From: Clostridium sp. BSD9I1
GTDB lineage: Bacteria; Bacillota; Clostridia; Clostridiales; Clostridiaceae
Length of the DNA: 64,000 bases
Assembly: GCF_900185645.1 (NCBI RefSeq)
Contig: NZ_FYAM01000023.1
Location: 620,001 to 684,000 of the forward strand
Direction of reading: 5' to 3'
Under the pieces are notes generated by a model. It was not told the origin of the DNA and searched no databases. It saw only the letters and a program-made list of their open reading frames with translations. The position numbers were made by a program, and so were the translations under genes. Shown here piece by piece: positions 51,486 to 60,663 of this stretch (within the stretch, counting starts at the first letter, position 1; the number at the start of each line of letters is the position of its first letter).

Positions 51486-52943
51486 TTATTTTACATTCTT
51501 CAATACTTCCAATAAGTATTCCCACGTCCTCTGAACTGAAGAAATACTCATATGTTCATTTGGAGTGTGAACATCATATAGATTTGGTCCAAAAGAAATA
51601 GCATCTATTTCACCAAACTTTTCTGCAAACAGTCCGCACTCAAGCCCAGCATGAATTGCAGTTATATGAGGTTTCTTCTCGTACATTTTTTCATATATAT
51701 CTTCAAAAATTGTTCTTATTCTTGAATCAGGATTATATGCCCATTCAGGATAACCAGATTCGGCAACAACACTTCCACCATTCAGTTTAGCCGTTGCAAC
51801 CAGTCTATTATATAATTCGTTTTTTAAGCTTCTAACGGAACTTCTGATTGAGCTTATGAATTCTACCGAATCTTTATGAGTAAAAATTACTCCAAGATTC
51901 AAGGAGCTTTCTACTAAGCCTTTAATATCCATGCTCATAGAAGTTACCCCATTTACAACTAAGTATAAGTAGTTAACTACATTATTAGTTGATTCTTTTG
52001 AAAGCATTTCTGGAGGCAAGGTAGGTAAAACTTCAAATTCTACCCTTACGTCAGGATCTGGTGTTCTCAATTCGGTTTTAAACAATTCTTCACACTCAGA
52101 TATTTTTTGCTCAACTAAAGCTTTATGCTCAGCTCTTACTAAGATAACAGCATCTGTTTCACGTGGAATAGCATTATGCTTAGATCCACCATTTAATGAA
52201 CTGAGTCTAAAATCTATTTCAGATAAAATAGACATAAGTATACGACCCATTAGTTTATTAGAGTTGCCTCTTTCTTTATCTATCTCCATTCCAGAATGTC
52301 CACCTTTTAAGCCTCTTATTCTAATTATATATGGAACAAGGTTTAGATCTATTGCTTCCCATGCTACAGGAATTGTTGTTTTAGCTGTAATTCCACCAGC
52401 ACAGCTCACTAATAGCGTACCTTCTTCTTCCGAGTCTATGTTAATAAGTGTTCTTCCTTCTATATTTTTAGGTTCTAATGTCATTGCTCCATCCATTCCT
52501 GTTTCTTCTGAAGTGGTAACAAGCAATTCAACTGCCGGATGTTGATATTCATTAGAAGCCAAAATTGCTAGTCCCATTGCAACCGCAATCCCATTATCTG
52601 CTCCCAAAGTTGTGCTAGTTGCATATATCATGTCATCAATTATTCTTAACTTTAGCGGATCCTTAGTAAAATCATGCTCTATACCTATATTTTTTTCACA
52701 CACCATATCCATATGACCTTGCAAAACAATAGCAGGACTGTTTTCATATCCCAGTGTTGCTTTCTTTTTTATAACAACATTTAATGCGGAATCCTGAACA
52801 TATTCTAAATTATGCTCCTTAGCAAATGATACTAAATAGTCGCTAATCCCTTTTTCATTTCCAGACCCTCTTGGAATTTGGGATAGCTTTTCAAAGTATT
52901 TAAATACTTCAACTGGTTGTATACCTTTAAGTACTTCTGTCAT
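51486..52943 (-). CDS. pepD: Aminoacyl-histidine dipeptidase
   Basis: 485-residue M20 peptidase (PepD). The metal site residues lie in LQGHMDMVCEK (His-x-Asp), TLGADNGIAVAMG (bridging Asp), TSEETGMDGAM (catalytic Glu-Glu) and a distal His. GLKGGHSGMEIDKERGNSNK lies in the lid domain. It cleaves Xaa-His and other dipeptides. ATG at 52943 is used; an ATG four codons earlier sits on top of the AAGGA ribosome site. Confidence 0.93.
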   Translation of the reverse strand: MTEVLKGIQPVEVFKYFEKLSQIPRGSGNEKGISDYLVSFAKEHNLEYVQDSALNVVIKKKATLGYENSPAIVLQGHMDMVCEKNIGIEHDFTKDPLKLRIIDDMIYATSTTLGADNGIAVAMGLAILASNEYQHPAVELLVTTSEETGMDGAMTLEPKNIEGRTLINIDSEEEGTLLVSCAGGITAKTTIPVAWEAIDLNLVPYIIRIRGLKGGHSGMEIDKERGNSNKLMGRILMSILSEIDFRLSSLNGGSKHNAIPRETDAVILVRAEHKALVEQKISECEELFKTELRTPDPDVRVEFEVLPTLPPEMLSKESTNNVVNYLYLVVNGVTSMSMDIKGLVESSLNLGVIFTHKDSVEFISSIRSSVRSLKNELYNRLVATAKLNGGSVVAESGYPEWAYNPDSRIRTIFEDIYEKMYEKKPHITAIHAGLECGLFAEKFGEIDAISFGPNLYDVHTPNEHMSISSVQRTWEYLLEVLKNVK

Positions 52944-52955
52944 CGTTATTACCAT

Positions 52956-53293
52956 TCCTTTCTATTTTATACTATTTACAGAAATATTTGAAAATATTAT
53001 AAATATCTCTATAGGTATATTTACCACAAACTAAAATAAAAATCAACATGTGTAATTTTACATATTTTTTATATTTCTATATAATTAAACATTAAAATAT
53101 TTAGTCTTGCATCTTTATAATATCAATATCAGAAATTAAAAAATCGTATCGGAATTTTCCAATACGATTATTATGTATTCGTGGGCTTTAATGGTAAAGT
53201 AGGATATTTGCACATCCTACCTTTTATAACTTACAGCTGTTTAAAATATTGCTTACATTTATAATAAAGCAAGTTATTACCTATGATTTTTGT
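52956..53293. other. Intergenic region with two hairpins
   Basis: No gene seen. It holds a terminator at 53142-53169 (AATCGTATCGGAA/TTCCAATACGATT, minus-strand T6) and a GTAGGAT/ATCCTAC hairpin at 53199-53222. Both probably terminate the gamma-carbonic-anhydrase-like gene on the minus strand. Confidence 0.65.
53142..53169 (-). terminator. Terminator of the gamma-carbonic-anhydrase-like gene
   Basis: Thirteen-bp imperfect arms with GATTTTTTAATTTC downstream on the minus strand. A decayed relative of this sequence is at 48895-48922. Confidence 0.75.
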
Positions 53294-53992
53294 CTAATTG
53301 TGAATTAAGGTGTTATGATTACAACAAAGACCGCAACTGCAACGTGTATCACCAAATTTTAAGTCGTAAACTTCTGAAAGCTCTACATTAACTTTAATAA
53401 CCTTTTCTGAAAAATCTGATTGCGCTTTTGGTACTTCTAAAAGATTATCTGCCTTAGCTTGTGTATTTATAATTGCACCAATTGGAACATACCTATTTGC
53501 AGGTATCCTAATTCCTCCTGTGACAATTGCCCCAGTATCAACATAGCAATTGTCCTCTACTATAGCGTTAAATACAATTGAATTAAACCCAACAAATGTA
53601 TTGTTTCCTACAATAGCTGGTCCATGAATTAATGCTCCATGAGCTATACTTACTTTATTCCCAATATATATTGAATATCCTATACCATTTACAGAGTATT
53701 TGGCATCTTTTAGTCCATGAAATATTACCCCATCTTGTATGTTAGAATCATAACCTATATAAAATGGTGTTCCCTCATCTGCTCTTAGCACTACATTAGC
53801 ACCTACAAATACATTCTTTTCTATTGTTACATCCCCTATTACACTTGAAAATGGTCCTATAAATGCACTTTCGCTTATTTTTGGATATATACTTACAGGA
53901 TTAAATGAAGTAATTGGATTTTCCCCAACAAAGTAAGCATATAAATTAGTTGGCCCTATTGTCTTATAATCTTTTTTCATACTATTATACAT
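53294..53992 (-). CDS. Gamma carbonic anhydrase-like hexapeptide-repeat protein
   Basis: 232 residues of left-handed beta-helix repeats: SAFIGPFSSVIGDVTIEKNV, FVGANVVLRADEGTPFYIGY, SNIQDGVIFHGLKD and VSIAHGALIHGPAIVGNNTF, with His residues in the positions that bind the metal in gamma carbonic anhydrases. The C-terminal CSCGLCCNHNTLIH adds an extra cysteine/histidine cluster not usual in the family. GGAGAAAG precedes the ATG. Catalytic activity cannot be judged. Confidence 0.87.
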   Translation of the reverse strand: MYNSMKKDYKTIGPTNLYAYFVGENPITSFNPVSIYPKISESAFIGPFSSVIGDVTIEKNVFVGANVVLRADEGTPFYIGYDSNIQDGVIFHGLKDAKYSVNGIGYSIYIGNKVSIAHGALIHGPAIVGNNTFVGFNSIVFNAIVEDNCYVDTGAIVTGGIRIPANRYVPIGAIINTQAKADNLLEVPKAQSDFSEKVIKVNVELSEVYDLKFGDTRCSCGLCCNHNTLIHN

Positions 53993-54311
53993 TATAACTT
54001 TCTCCTTAAATTAATATTACATTATATTAAACTTAATATTAATTTGTTAATCATTTTATAAATTTTTACAAATATAAAAATCCACTATAACACTTTATTT
54101 TAGTTATAGTGAATCTTATAATTCTAGATATAAAAATGTACCAGCGTTTGCTGGTACTAATAAAATAAAAATTTTAAGACATTTTCAAAAGCGTTAACCT
54201 AATCTTAATTCTATCCTACCTCATTATTAAGGCATTGCTTTCCAATATCATCAAATTTATTTACAATTTCTATTACAAAATAATCGTTAAAGTATAATGT
54301 ACCTTCATATA
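53993..54311. other. Intergenic region with tandem terminators
   Basis: No gene seen. It holds the hairpins at 54083-54111 (CACTATAAC/GTTATAGTG, followed on the minus strand by GGATTTTTATA) and 54132-54175, both serving the minus-strand GNAT gene upstream. Confidence 0.7.
54132..54175 (-). terminator. Terminator of the GNAT gene at 54312 (repeat family T1)
   Basis: GTACCAGC/GCTGGTAC hairpin with ATTTTTA downstream on the minus strand. It matches 42 of 43 bases of 56821-56863, so the whole unit including the flanks is duplicated. Confidence 0.8.
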
Positions 54312-54791
54312 TTAGATATATTTTGACATATGTATATCAGTATTTTTAAAACCAACCTTCTCATATAAGCCTATAGCTTTCTTATTATGTGCAAATACAT
54401 GTAATGATACTTTACTTATTCCATGTTTTTTTGCTTCATCATCAAGTGCTATCATTGATTGAGTACCATATCCTTTACCACGAAACTCTTCAAGAATTAA
54501 AAAATCGAATATGAAGGCAGTCTTCCCAATTAGACTTTCACTAAACTCAAGCCATAAATAACCTACCTTGATGTTTTTATCATTATCAAAAATTGAATAA
54601 AGATATTCTCTTTCAGTCTCAATATCATTTGGAAGTAATTTTTTAAATGATTCTTCTGATAGTTTGTATGCTTCATCTTCTGCCCAAGTGCCCGCTTTAA
54701 CTTTTTCAATTGCAAATGCATGAATTGCTATTGAGATATAATGGTCAAAATCGGATTTAGTCATTTTTTCTAACTTTACTATAATAATCAC
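54312..54791 (-). CDS. GNAT family N-acetyltransferase
   Basis: 159 residues: FDFLILEEFRGKGYGTQSMI (acetyl-CoA loop RGKGYG), KVSLHVFAHNKKAIGLYEKV and GFKNTDIHMSKYI. The family pattern is standard. It is downstream of the MarR gene at 54869 on the same strand, so the two may be co-regulated. The substrate is unknown. Confidence 0.9.
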   Translation of the reverse strand: MIIIVKLEKMTKSDFDHYISIAIHAFAIEKVKAGTWAEDEAYKLSEESFKKLLPNDIETEREYLYSIFDNDKNIKVGYLWLEFSESLIGKTAFIFDFLILEEFRGKGYGTQSMIALDDEAKKHGISKVSLHVFAHNKKAIGLYEKVGFKNTDIHMSKYI

Positions 54792-54868
54792 CCCTTAATT
54801 TTTCATTTCACTCCTGATTTCTATAACTTATTATTGAAATTTAATTTTGTACGATATATAACCTTTCA

Positions 54869-55342
54869 TTATAATTTAGAATAGTTATCACTCATGTATT
54901 TCTTAAGTTTTTCTAAACATTTTAAAAAATCATCTATATCTTTATCATCCATATTCAATATGGAATTAAATAAAAATTTACTGCTTGCCTGTTTATCTAT
55001 TGAATCAATTAAACTTCTTCCATTCTCTGTTAGATAAACTCTACTTATTCGCTTATCTTTTTTATCCTTTATTCTCTCTACAAGCCCCTTATTTTCAAGT
55101 CTTGTTATTTTTTCAGACATTGTATTTTGCGAATTATCAACATTCTTTGCTATTTCTCCAATAGTAGGAGCTTTTACTTCATCATTAACATACAACATAA
55201 GGTCATCTAATTCTATTAGTAAATGAAACTGCTCTAAACTCAAATCATATTTCTGCGCCAGTTCATGATACTTTCTATGTATAATATTATCTATATCATT
55301 TTTATATTGTACTATAATTTCTATTTTTTCTTCTTTGTTCAT
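54869..55342 (-). CDS. MarR-family regulator
   Basis: 157 residues: a winged helix with PTIGEIAKNVDNSQNTMSEK (recognition helix), ENKGLVERIKDKKDKRISRV (wing) and YLTENGRSLIDSIDKQA, the usual MarR ending. Upstream lies an inverted repeat (55357-55391), its likely operator. Confidence 0.9.
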   Translation of the reverse strand: MNKEEKIEIIVQYKNDIDNIIHRKYHELAQKYDLSLEQFHLLIELDDLMLYVNDEVKAPTIGEIAKNVDNSQNTMSEKITRLENKGLVERIKDKKDKRISRVYLTENGRSLIDSIDKQASSKFLFNSILNMDDKDIDDFLKCLEKLKKYMSDNYSKL

Positions 55343-55356
55343 AGTAATGACCCCTT

Positions 55357-55391
55357 TATATCGTATATCGATTATTTCGTTATACGATATA
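55357..55391. promoter_or_regulatory. Operator-like inverted repeat of the MarR gene at 54869
   Basis: TATATCGTAT and ATACGATATA arms, 10 bp each, lie 15 bp upstream of the start codon. Inside, TCGTATATCGA and TCGTTATACGA form two half-operator-like units. Confidence 0.6.
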
Positions 55392-55568
55392 TTATATTAT
55401 CTTCTATGATAATGTCAACAAAATTATTCAGTAATAGAGTTATATCAGAAGTTGCCTTTATTTTTTTATTATCCATATTGTTGGCGAAAAATCTGCAAAT
55501 AAAAACTTGTAAACACATAGACAAATTTATTATAATAAATTAACATATATTCTATGAGGTGAATTTTT

Positions 55569-56027
55569 TTGAATAAACAATCAAATATAGATATAAGAAA
55601 ATTTATAGACACGTTTGAAGCTTTAGCAAGAATTGAAAGACATAATCAAACTATAATGGGAATAAAGAAAAGCGAAGCTCGAGTTTTACTTTGTATAGAA
55701 TTTCTTTCTAAGGAAAAAGAATGTAAAGTTAGTATTTCAGAAATTAGTAAAAATCTTTCTATTACTTCTCCAAGCACAACTGAATTCGTAAAAAATTTAA
55801 CTAATAAAGGTTACATAGAAAGACATGTTAATCAAAATGATAAAAGAGTTATTGAAATAACGTTAACTGATGAAGGGAAAAAAATAGTACAGGATTTAAA
55901 AAAGTATTTTAATTCTTTATTTTCTGGCATTATAGAAAGATTAGGAATAGAACAAAGTGAATTATTAATTGAATTATTAGATAAAGTTAATATCTATTTT
56001 AATGAATGGTATAGTAAGATTAATTAA
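55569..56027 (+). CDS. MarR-family regulator (second)
   Basis: 152 residues: VSISEISKNLSITSPSTTEF (HTH), NLTNKGYIERHVNQNDKRVI (wing) and EITLTDEGKKIVQDLKKYF. The start is TTG at 55569 after GAGGTGAATT. It is divergent from the other MarR gene and is followed by a gene whose promoter carries a perfect palindrome, probably its target. Confidence 0.88.
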   Translation: MNKQSNIDIRKFIDTFEALARIERHNQTIMGIKKSEARVLLCIEFLSKEKECKVSISEISKNLSITSPSTTEFVKNLTNKGYIERHVNQNDKRVIEITLTDEGKKIVQDLKKYFNSLFSGIIERLGIEQSELLIELLDKVNIYFNEWYSKIN

Positions 56028-56134
56028 TAATTAGCCCCAAATAGAAACTAAATTTCTATTTGGGGTTAATCTATTTTTTATTAGCTTTATACAAGCTATT
56101 CTATTTGCTATTGACTAATTATTATAAACATGCT

Positions 56135-56171
56135 AGCATATTAGTTAGGTAGCCTACCTAACTAATATGCT
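56135..56171. promoter_or_regulatory. 37-bp perfect palindrome, probable MarR operator
   Basis: AGCATATTAGTTAGGTAG and its exact reverse complement on either side of a single central base, overlapping the expected -10 of the gene at 56226. TTGACT at 56111 is a candidate -35. Hairpin or operator; its distance to the start (55 bp) favours an operator. Confidence 0.7.
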
Positions 56172-56225
56172 GTGAACATATATAAATTAAATATAAAAAT
56201 TTAAATTTTTGAGGTGAATAAAATT

Positions 56226-56615
56226 TTGAGAAAATCATACGTTGTAATGTCATGCATGTTTTTAATCGCATTAGGTGTAATTTCTAAAGCATTTATTTTA
56301 GATGAAGGGATAAAACTATTTTTACTAGTATTCTTCATAGTTGGTTGTGGTTTAGGTTTATTAAGATTATTTGTTAATAATTCAATCAAGAAAATGAAGG
56401 GAAAAAGTTGGAAAACCAAGGTTCTTTTCTTTGGAGTTTTACTTGGTGTAGGTCTTCCTTTCCAAACTTGGTTTAGAACTAAGATATTATTTAGCATGAA
56501 TTCTGAATATTTACCTGGAAGTATTTTTATAATGGTTACAGGTATCATTTTTATGACAACTTTCTTTGTTTTTCTAAAAGATACAATGGCTAAATCTAAA
56601 TTAGAAATAGTATAA
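56226..56615 (+). CDS. Four-helix membrane protein under MarR control
   Basis: 129 residues with four hydrophobic segments (about 5-23, 30-48, 63-80 and 95-115) and basic loops (NNSIKKMKGKSWKTKVLF). No family is recognised. The start is TTG at 56226 after GAGGTG; a GTG 12 nt upstream lies inside that ribosome site. The 37-bp palindrome upstream and the MarR gene beside it suggest inducible expression. Confidence 0.7.
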   Translation: MRKSYVVMSCMFLIALGVISKAFILDEGIKLFLLVFFIVGCGLGLLRLFVNNSIKKMKGKSWKTKVLFFGVLLGVGLPFQTWFRTKILFSMNSEYLPGSIFIMVTGIIFMTTFFVFLKDTMAKSKLEIV

Positions 56616-56640
56616 TATTTATTTAAATTTCATAAAAAAA

Positions 56641-56674
56641 TAGCCTTATCCAAGTAATATCAATGGTTAAGGCT
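56641..56674 (+). terminator. Terminator of the MarR-linked membrane gene (family T2)
   Basis: TAGCCTTATCCAAGT/ATGGTTAAGGCT hairpin with weak pairing in the middle; closely related to 39813-39846. Confidence 0.6.
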
Positions 56675-56724
56675 AAAACCTTATTTACTTATGGTACGGT
56701 TCACCTCTCCAAATTCCAAATCTG

Positions 56725-56863
56725 TACATAAGGAAAAACCCTAGACTAATCCCATTAGTTGAGGGTTTCAATGGTGGAGACGAAGCACGACCTTTAAGAT
56801 CTACTGCCTCCCCGTATATGAAAAATGTACCAGCATTTGCTGGTACTAATAAAATAAAAATTT
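56725..56863 (-). terminator. Tandem terminators of the 56869 gene (T1 copy at 56821)
   Basis: The 56821-56863 unit repeats the T1 hairpin GTACCAGC/GCTGGTAC with its flanks. A further AAACCCTA...TAGGGTTT-type hairpin lies at 56731-56770, with TTTTTCC on the minus strand. The TGGTGGAGACGAAGC in between looks like a tRNA end but forms no cloverleaf. Confidence 0.65.
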
Positions 56864-56868
56864 AAATT

Positions 56869-57282
56869 CTACATACGAGGTGTATATCCAGTTATAATTA
56901 ATGTTGACCATTCACTATCTTCCTTATCAATCCACTGGCATTCAACATCTAAATATTTAAGCCATGCATTAAGTCCATAGCTTTTCTTACTTACGTTAGG
57001 AGACTTTCTACCATGATGTTCTTTTATAACCTCTAGCAATTCAGTTTGCTCATCCTTACCTAACTCTTTATTTACAAGTTCTAATATTACTTCAAGACAT
57101 TCTGTATATGCTCTTCCATCTCCAAGATAAATTTCATCTGAGTAAACTTGTCTTTCCTTATTTAAAGCATCAATAATTTCATTAATTTCTTCTTTATTAG
57201 ACAAGTAATACTTTGCTCTTCTTAAAGCTTCAATGTCTCCATCTAATTTATTTATCTTCTTCTCTAGACTTTCTTTTATCAT
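56869..57282 (-). CDS. Protein of unknown function with coiled-coil start
   Basis: 137 residues. The first 50 are a charged helical coiled coil (KKINKLDGDIEALRRAKYYL, NEIIDALNKERQVY), followed by a helical region (YTECLEVILELVNKELGKDE) and an aromatic-rich tail (LDVECQWIDKEDSEWSTLII). No domain is recognised. ATG at 57282 follows AGAGAG. Confidence 0.6.
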   Translation of the reverse strand: MIKESLEKKINKLDGDIEALRRAKYYLSNKEEINEIIDALNKERQVYSDEIYLGDGRAYTECLEVILELVNKELGKDEQTELLEVIKEHHGRKSPNVSKKSYGLNAWLKYLDVECQWIDKEDSEWSTLIITGYTPRM

Positions 57283-57405
57283 AAATATACTCTCTCTTTT
57301 CATATATTAATTATTCTTCATTAAATACATTAATAAAGACCAATTAATTATACCAGTAATAATATATTATTACTATTTATTTTTATATTTAAACTTTATT
57401 ATTAT

Positions 57406-58362
57406 TTAATCATTAATGGATTCAGCAATCTTTATTAATGAGTCTTCCGGCAAGGTGCTGGATACTGAATATTGCACATCACCTATTATCCAGGTAATTT
57501 TTGTGGTTACAACATTTGTTTTTTCATCTTTCATAGCGTCAATGTAAGTAGTATTATTTCCAATAGATACACTTTCAGTTCCTGATAATTCGGATAAATT
57601 TTTACTTTGTAATATTTCAAAATCAGCAGAACTTGAGCTGTATTTTAGTTTAACACATTTTTCGTTTTCATCTGGAATTGATATATCAGTTAGTGTAAAT
57701 CCTTCTGGAATATAGTAAGGAATCAATATTTTACTTTCAAAGTATTCTTCAGCTTTTTCAATAGTTAATGCTTCAGGCACTAATGCTAAGTTAGTATCTG
57801 ATTGAGCTTCTGTGTTCATTTCCCTATCACTAATATCATCCCTATTTTGGAAAATACTATCAGAGGCTTTACTAGAATCATTCTTACTTTGTGAATCAGT
57901 TTCTATATTTTCTTTTACTGCATCAATGGTTTTGTTTTTAGGAATATTATTTGAACCCTTCATTGCAATATCTACATTCTTCTTCTCTGATATAGCCACA
58001 TTGTTTTTTATATTGATTTCGCTATTTGAGTCTGCAGGGGAATGCTTGCCCAAATCACTGCTGCCTGTTGTTTTGGCCGCTTCTTGTATTTTGCTTTCAT
58101 TATCTAAGGAATTTTTCTGTTTCTGATTTATGGATTTTGCTATGTTGTTATTATTAATAGCCTGATTATGAAACAAAGAAATAAATATTCCAACAAAAAT
58201 TATTAAAGCGCCAGAAAAGGCTGCTGTTAATTTTACATTCATTATCGATTCTTTTCTATGAGTACATTTCTCTAAAGTTTTTCTTTTTAATTCATCAGTA
58301 ACGTAAATATTTTCAAGTACTAAGTTTGATGCTTCTCTAAAGTTTTTCATACTATCTTCCAT
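57406..58362 (-). CDS. Anti-sigma factor-like membrane protein with DUF4367-type sensor domain
   Basis: 318 residues. A short cytosolic start (KNFREASNLVLENIYVTDEL) is followed by one membrane helix (about 45-65), a long Ser/Asn/Lys-rich extracellular linker (about 70-190) and a C-terminal DUF4367-like domain (LIPYYIPEGFTLTDISIPDE, WIIGDVQYSVSSTLPE). It overlaps the sigma gene by 11 nt, the standard sigma/anti-sigma arrangement. ATG at 58362 is preferred over TTG two codons earlier. Confidence 0.82.
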   Translation of the reverse strand: MEDSMKNFREASNLVLENIYVTDELKRKTLEKCTHRKESIMNVKLTAAFSGALIIFVGIFISLFHNQAINNNNIAKSINQKQKNSLDNESKIQEAAKTTGSSDLGKHSPADSNSEINIKNNVAISEKKNVDIAMKGSNNIPKNKTIDAVKENIETDSQSKNDSSKASDSIFQNRDDISDREMNTEAQSDTNLALVPEALTIEKAEEYFESKILIPYYIPEGFTLTDISIPDENEKCVKLKYSSSSADFEILQSKNLSELSGTESVSIGNNTTYIDAMKDEKTNVVTTKITWIIGDVQYSVSSTLPEDSLIKIAESIND

Positions 58363-58867
58363 ATTCAATCTTCCCCTTTAAATTAGATTTCAGTATCGTT
58401 CTTGCACGGAAAAGGCGGCTTCTTACTGTTCCTTCTGGTATTTTTAATGCCGCACTTATATCCATTGTAGATAGTTCCTCATAGTAATAAAGAATGATAA
58501 GCTCTCTATATTTAAGAGGAAGATTCATAACTTCTTTTAATAATTCCTCATATTGCATCTTCCTTGCAATTTCTTCATCCACATTTTCATGGGTACTTTT
58601 TAGTGAATCATCACCAACGTCTTTAAAAAAGCGAACTTTTTTAAACCAGGAAATCCTTAACATATCTCGACAAGTATTTGCTGTAATGCTCATAATCCAT
58701 GTCTTTTCACTGCTATTATTTTTAAATTTATTATAATTTTTATAGACTTTTACGAATACTTCCTGGAAAGCATCTTCCGCTAAATGCTTGTCCTTCAAAT
58801 ATAAATAAGCAATCTTCAAAACGTCATTTCCATAATCACTTATTAGCTGTTCTATTTTTTCATCCAT
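58352..58867 (-). CDS. ECF sigma factor
   Basis: 171 residues: region 2 (YGNDVLKIAYLYLKDKHLAE, DAFQEVFVKVYKN), region 4 (PLKYRELIILYYYEELSTMD, IPEGTVRSRLFRARTILK). It controls its own membrane anti-sigma gene and probably envelope-stress genes. AGGAGATAAGA precedes the ATG. Confidence 0.92.
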   Translation of the reverse strand: MDEKIEQLISDYGNDVLKIAYLYLKDKHLAEDAFQEVFVKVYKNYNKFKNNSSEKTWIMSITANTCRDMLRISWFKKVRFFKDVGDDSLKSTHENVDEEIARKMQYEELLKEVMNLPLKYRELIILYYYEELSTMDISAALKIPEGTVRSRLFRARTILKSNLKGKIEYGR

Positions 58868-59063
58868 TTCTTATCTCCTGTTAAGCATCTATGTAATAAA
58901 ATAGAAATATATTTAATTAATTACTATATTTAATTAGACGTATAAAATTTGAGTTTAGTTTCATATATTTAAAAATTTTTACATTGTTACATAAATTTAT
59001 GGAGCAAATTTATATTATAGCTCGTCTAATATTATGAAAACAAATATAAAGGAGAGATTATAT

Positions 59064-59825
59064 ATGAAAACTAATAACTTATTAAAGTCAAGATGGTCAT
59101 TCATTTTCGCATTTGCAGCTGCATTTATCCTATTCTTTAACTTTGGAGCTTCAAAAGTTCTAGCTGCAGATTCCAGTGCAATAACTGCTGATTCATCAAG
59201 AACAATAAATGTTACAGGAAGTGGTGAAATAACTGTAACTCCAGACATAGCCTACTTATATTTAGGAGTAGTAACAGAGAAGCCTACAACTATGGAGGCT
59301 CAAAGTGCTAATTCAACTGCCATGAACACTATTATCGCTGCTATTAAAAAAGAAGGCATAAAAGCTGAGGACATTAAAACAAATGATTATAGTATAAATC
59401 CTAAATATGACTATGACAAGAACACTGGAAGAAGTTCAATTGTTGGATATACAGTATCTAATACATTAAAGGTTACTGTTAAGGATATCATGAAGGTTGG
59501 ACAAGTAATTGACATAGCTGTAAAAAATGGAGCAAATACTTCCAATAGCATAAGTTTTGGTATTAGTGATTATGACACATATTATAATAAGGCTTTACTA
59601 AAAGCATTATCAAATGCACAAGGTAAAGCACAAGCAATTTCCAGTTTTTTAGCTGTAAAACTTACGACACCTGTAAAGATAATAGAAAATTCAAATGGAA
59701 TCCCTAATGACTACCCAATTTCATTTAATGGCAAATTAGAATCAGCTGCTTCTTCAGACTCCACGTCTATTCAAGCTGGAGTTTATAAGGTAAAAGCAGA
59801 TGTGAGCTTAGTTTACCAGTATTAA
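59064..59825 (+). CDS. SIMPL (DUF541) secreted protein
   Basis: 253 residues: a signal peptide (1-33, ending KVLAAD) then the DUF541/SIMPL domain (RTINVTGSGEITVTPDIAYL, IKAEDIKTNDYSINPKYDYD, ALSNAQGKAQAISSFLAVKL, GVYKVKADVSLVYQY). The family is extracytoplasmic, stress-associated and of unclear activity. Convergent to the sigma pair it is not part of, it ends in a strong terminator. ATG at 59064 follows AAAGGAGAG. Confidence 0.9.
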   Translation: MKTNNLLKSRWSFIFAFAAAFILFFNFGASKVLAADSSAITADSSRTINVTGSGEITVTPDIAYLYLGVVTEKPTTMEAQSANSTAMNTIIAAIKKEGIKAEDIKTNDYSINPKYDYDKNTGRSSIVGYTVSNTLKVTVKDIMKVGQVIDIAVKNGANTSNSISFGISDYDTYYNKALLKALSNAQGKAQAISSFLAVKLTTPVKIIENSNGIPNDYPISFNGKLESAASSDSTSIQAGVYKVKADVSLVYQY

Positions 59826-59830
59826 GCGAT

Positions 59831-59870
59831 AAAAAGGCCTTAAGAGATATATACCTCTTAAGGCCTTTTT
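59831..59870 (+). terminator. Bidirectional terminator of SIMPL and tetR genes
   Basis: AAAAAGGCCTTAAGAG/CTCTTAAGGCCTTTTT, 16-bp perfect arms with A5 and T5 flanks, between convergent genes. Confidence 0.92.
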
Positions 59871-59884
59871 ATTAAGGAACTGCT

Positions 59885-60508
59885 TCATTTATAAAAGGTA
59901 TTTTTAAATAATTCTACATAAGAATCCATTTCTATTAATATTTCATTATACTTGAGTTCAGCTAATGAAAGTGTTCTTGCCTTTTCCTTCTCTTTTTCCG
60001 ATATACCTTCGAGAGTCCATAAAATCACATTTATTGCTCTATTAATGTCTATGTTGTCTCTAAATTTAGAAGTGTCTATATTTTCTAATACCTTCCTATA
60101 ACTATATTCCTGATGTTCATTATTTTTATCATCTAAATATTTTTTTACTTCTTCTGATTCTTCAAGGTTTGCTGTTTTTATAAAATCAAACATGTCTGGG
60201 TGTTTACCTACCAAAACATATTTACTTGATAAAAATTGTCGTAACCTTTTTAAAATATCCCTTTCACTTAGGTCTATTTTCCCATAAAGCTCCTTCATAA
60301 GAACATCTAAAGTATAGTCGTATAAAAACAAAAATAAGTCTTTCTTACTGGTAAAATAGTGAAACAACATTCCTTTTCCAATATTCGCATCTTTTACAAT
60401 TTCATTTGTGGACGCATTATTAAAACCCTTTTGTGCAAATTCCTTCATAGCTGCATTCAATATACGTTCTTGCTTTTCTTTATCTAAGTTTAAGAACTTT
60501 TCAAACAA
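59885..60508 (-). CDS. TetR-family regulator
   Basis: 207 residues: HTH ILNAAMKEFAQKGFNNASTN then EIVKDANIGKGMLFHYFTSK, with the TetR_C ligand domain following. The start is TTG at 60508 after AAAGGAGG. Operators of one sequence type lie upstream of this gene and of the membrane gene at 60664, so it probably represses both. Confidence 0.9.
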   Translation of the reverse strand: MFEKFLNLDKEKQERILNAAMKEFAQKGFNNASTNEIVKDANIGKGMLFHYFTSKKDLFLFLYDYTLDVLMKELYGKIDLSERDILKRLRQFLSSKYVLVGKHPDMFDFIKTANLEESEEVKKYLDDKNNEHQEYSYRKVLENIDTSKFRDNIDINRAINVILWTLEGISEKEKEKARTLSLAELKYNEILIEMDSYVELFKNTFYK

Positions 60509-60544
60509 AGAGAGTCCTCCTTTTAAGGTAATAATTCAATTGCG

Positions 60545-60562
60545 TTGACCACTTCGGTCTAC
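60545..60562. promoter_or_regulatory. TetR operator O1
   Basis: TTGACCACTTCGGTCTAC, same TAGACC-N5-GGTCTA pattern as O2 and O3, upstream of the tetR start. Confidence 0.65.
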
Positions 60563-60663
60563 ATAATATTTTAGCATTATAGTTTGGATAAATCAATATA
60601 TATTAATAACAAAATTAATTGATAATCATTACCTTAATAGGCCCTTCAGCCTAAATTGTCTAC

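Noticed and set aside
56773..56800. tRNA 3'-end-like sequence (rc ends CTCCACCA)
   Set aside because: No acceptor partner, anticodon arm or T-arm can be built; the same kind of CCA-like tail follows another terminator at 46890. Treated as terminator-associated sequence.
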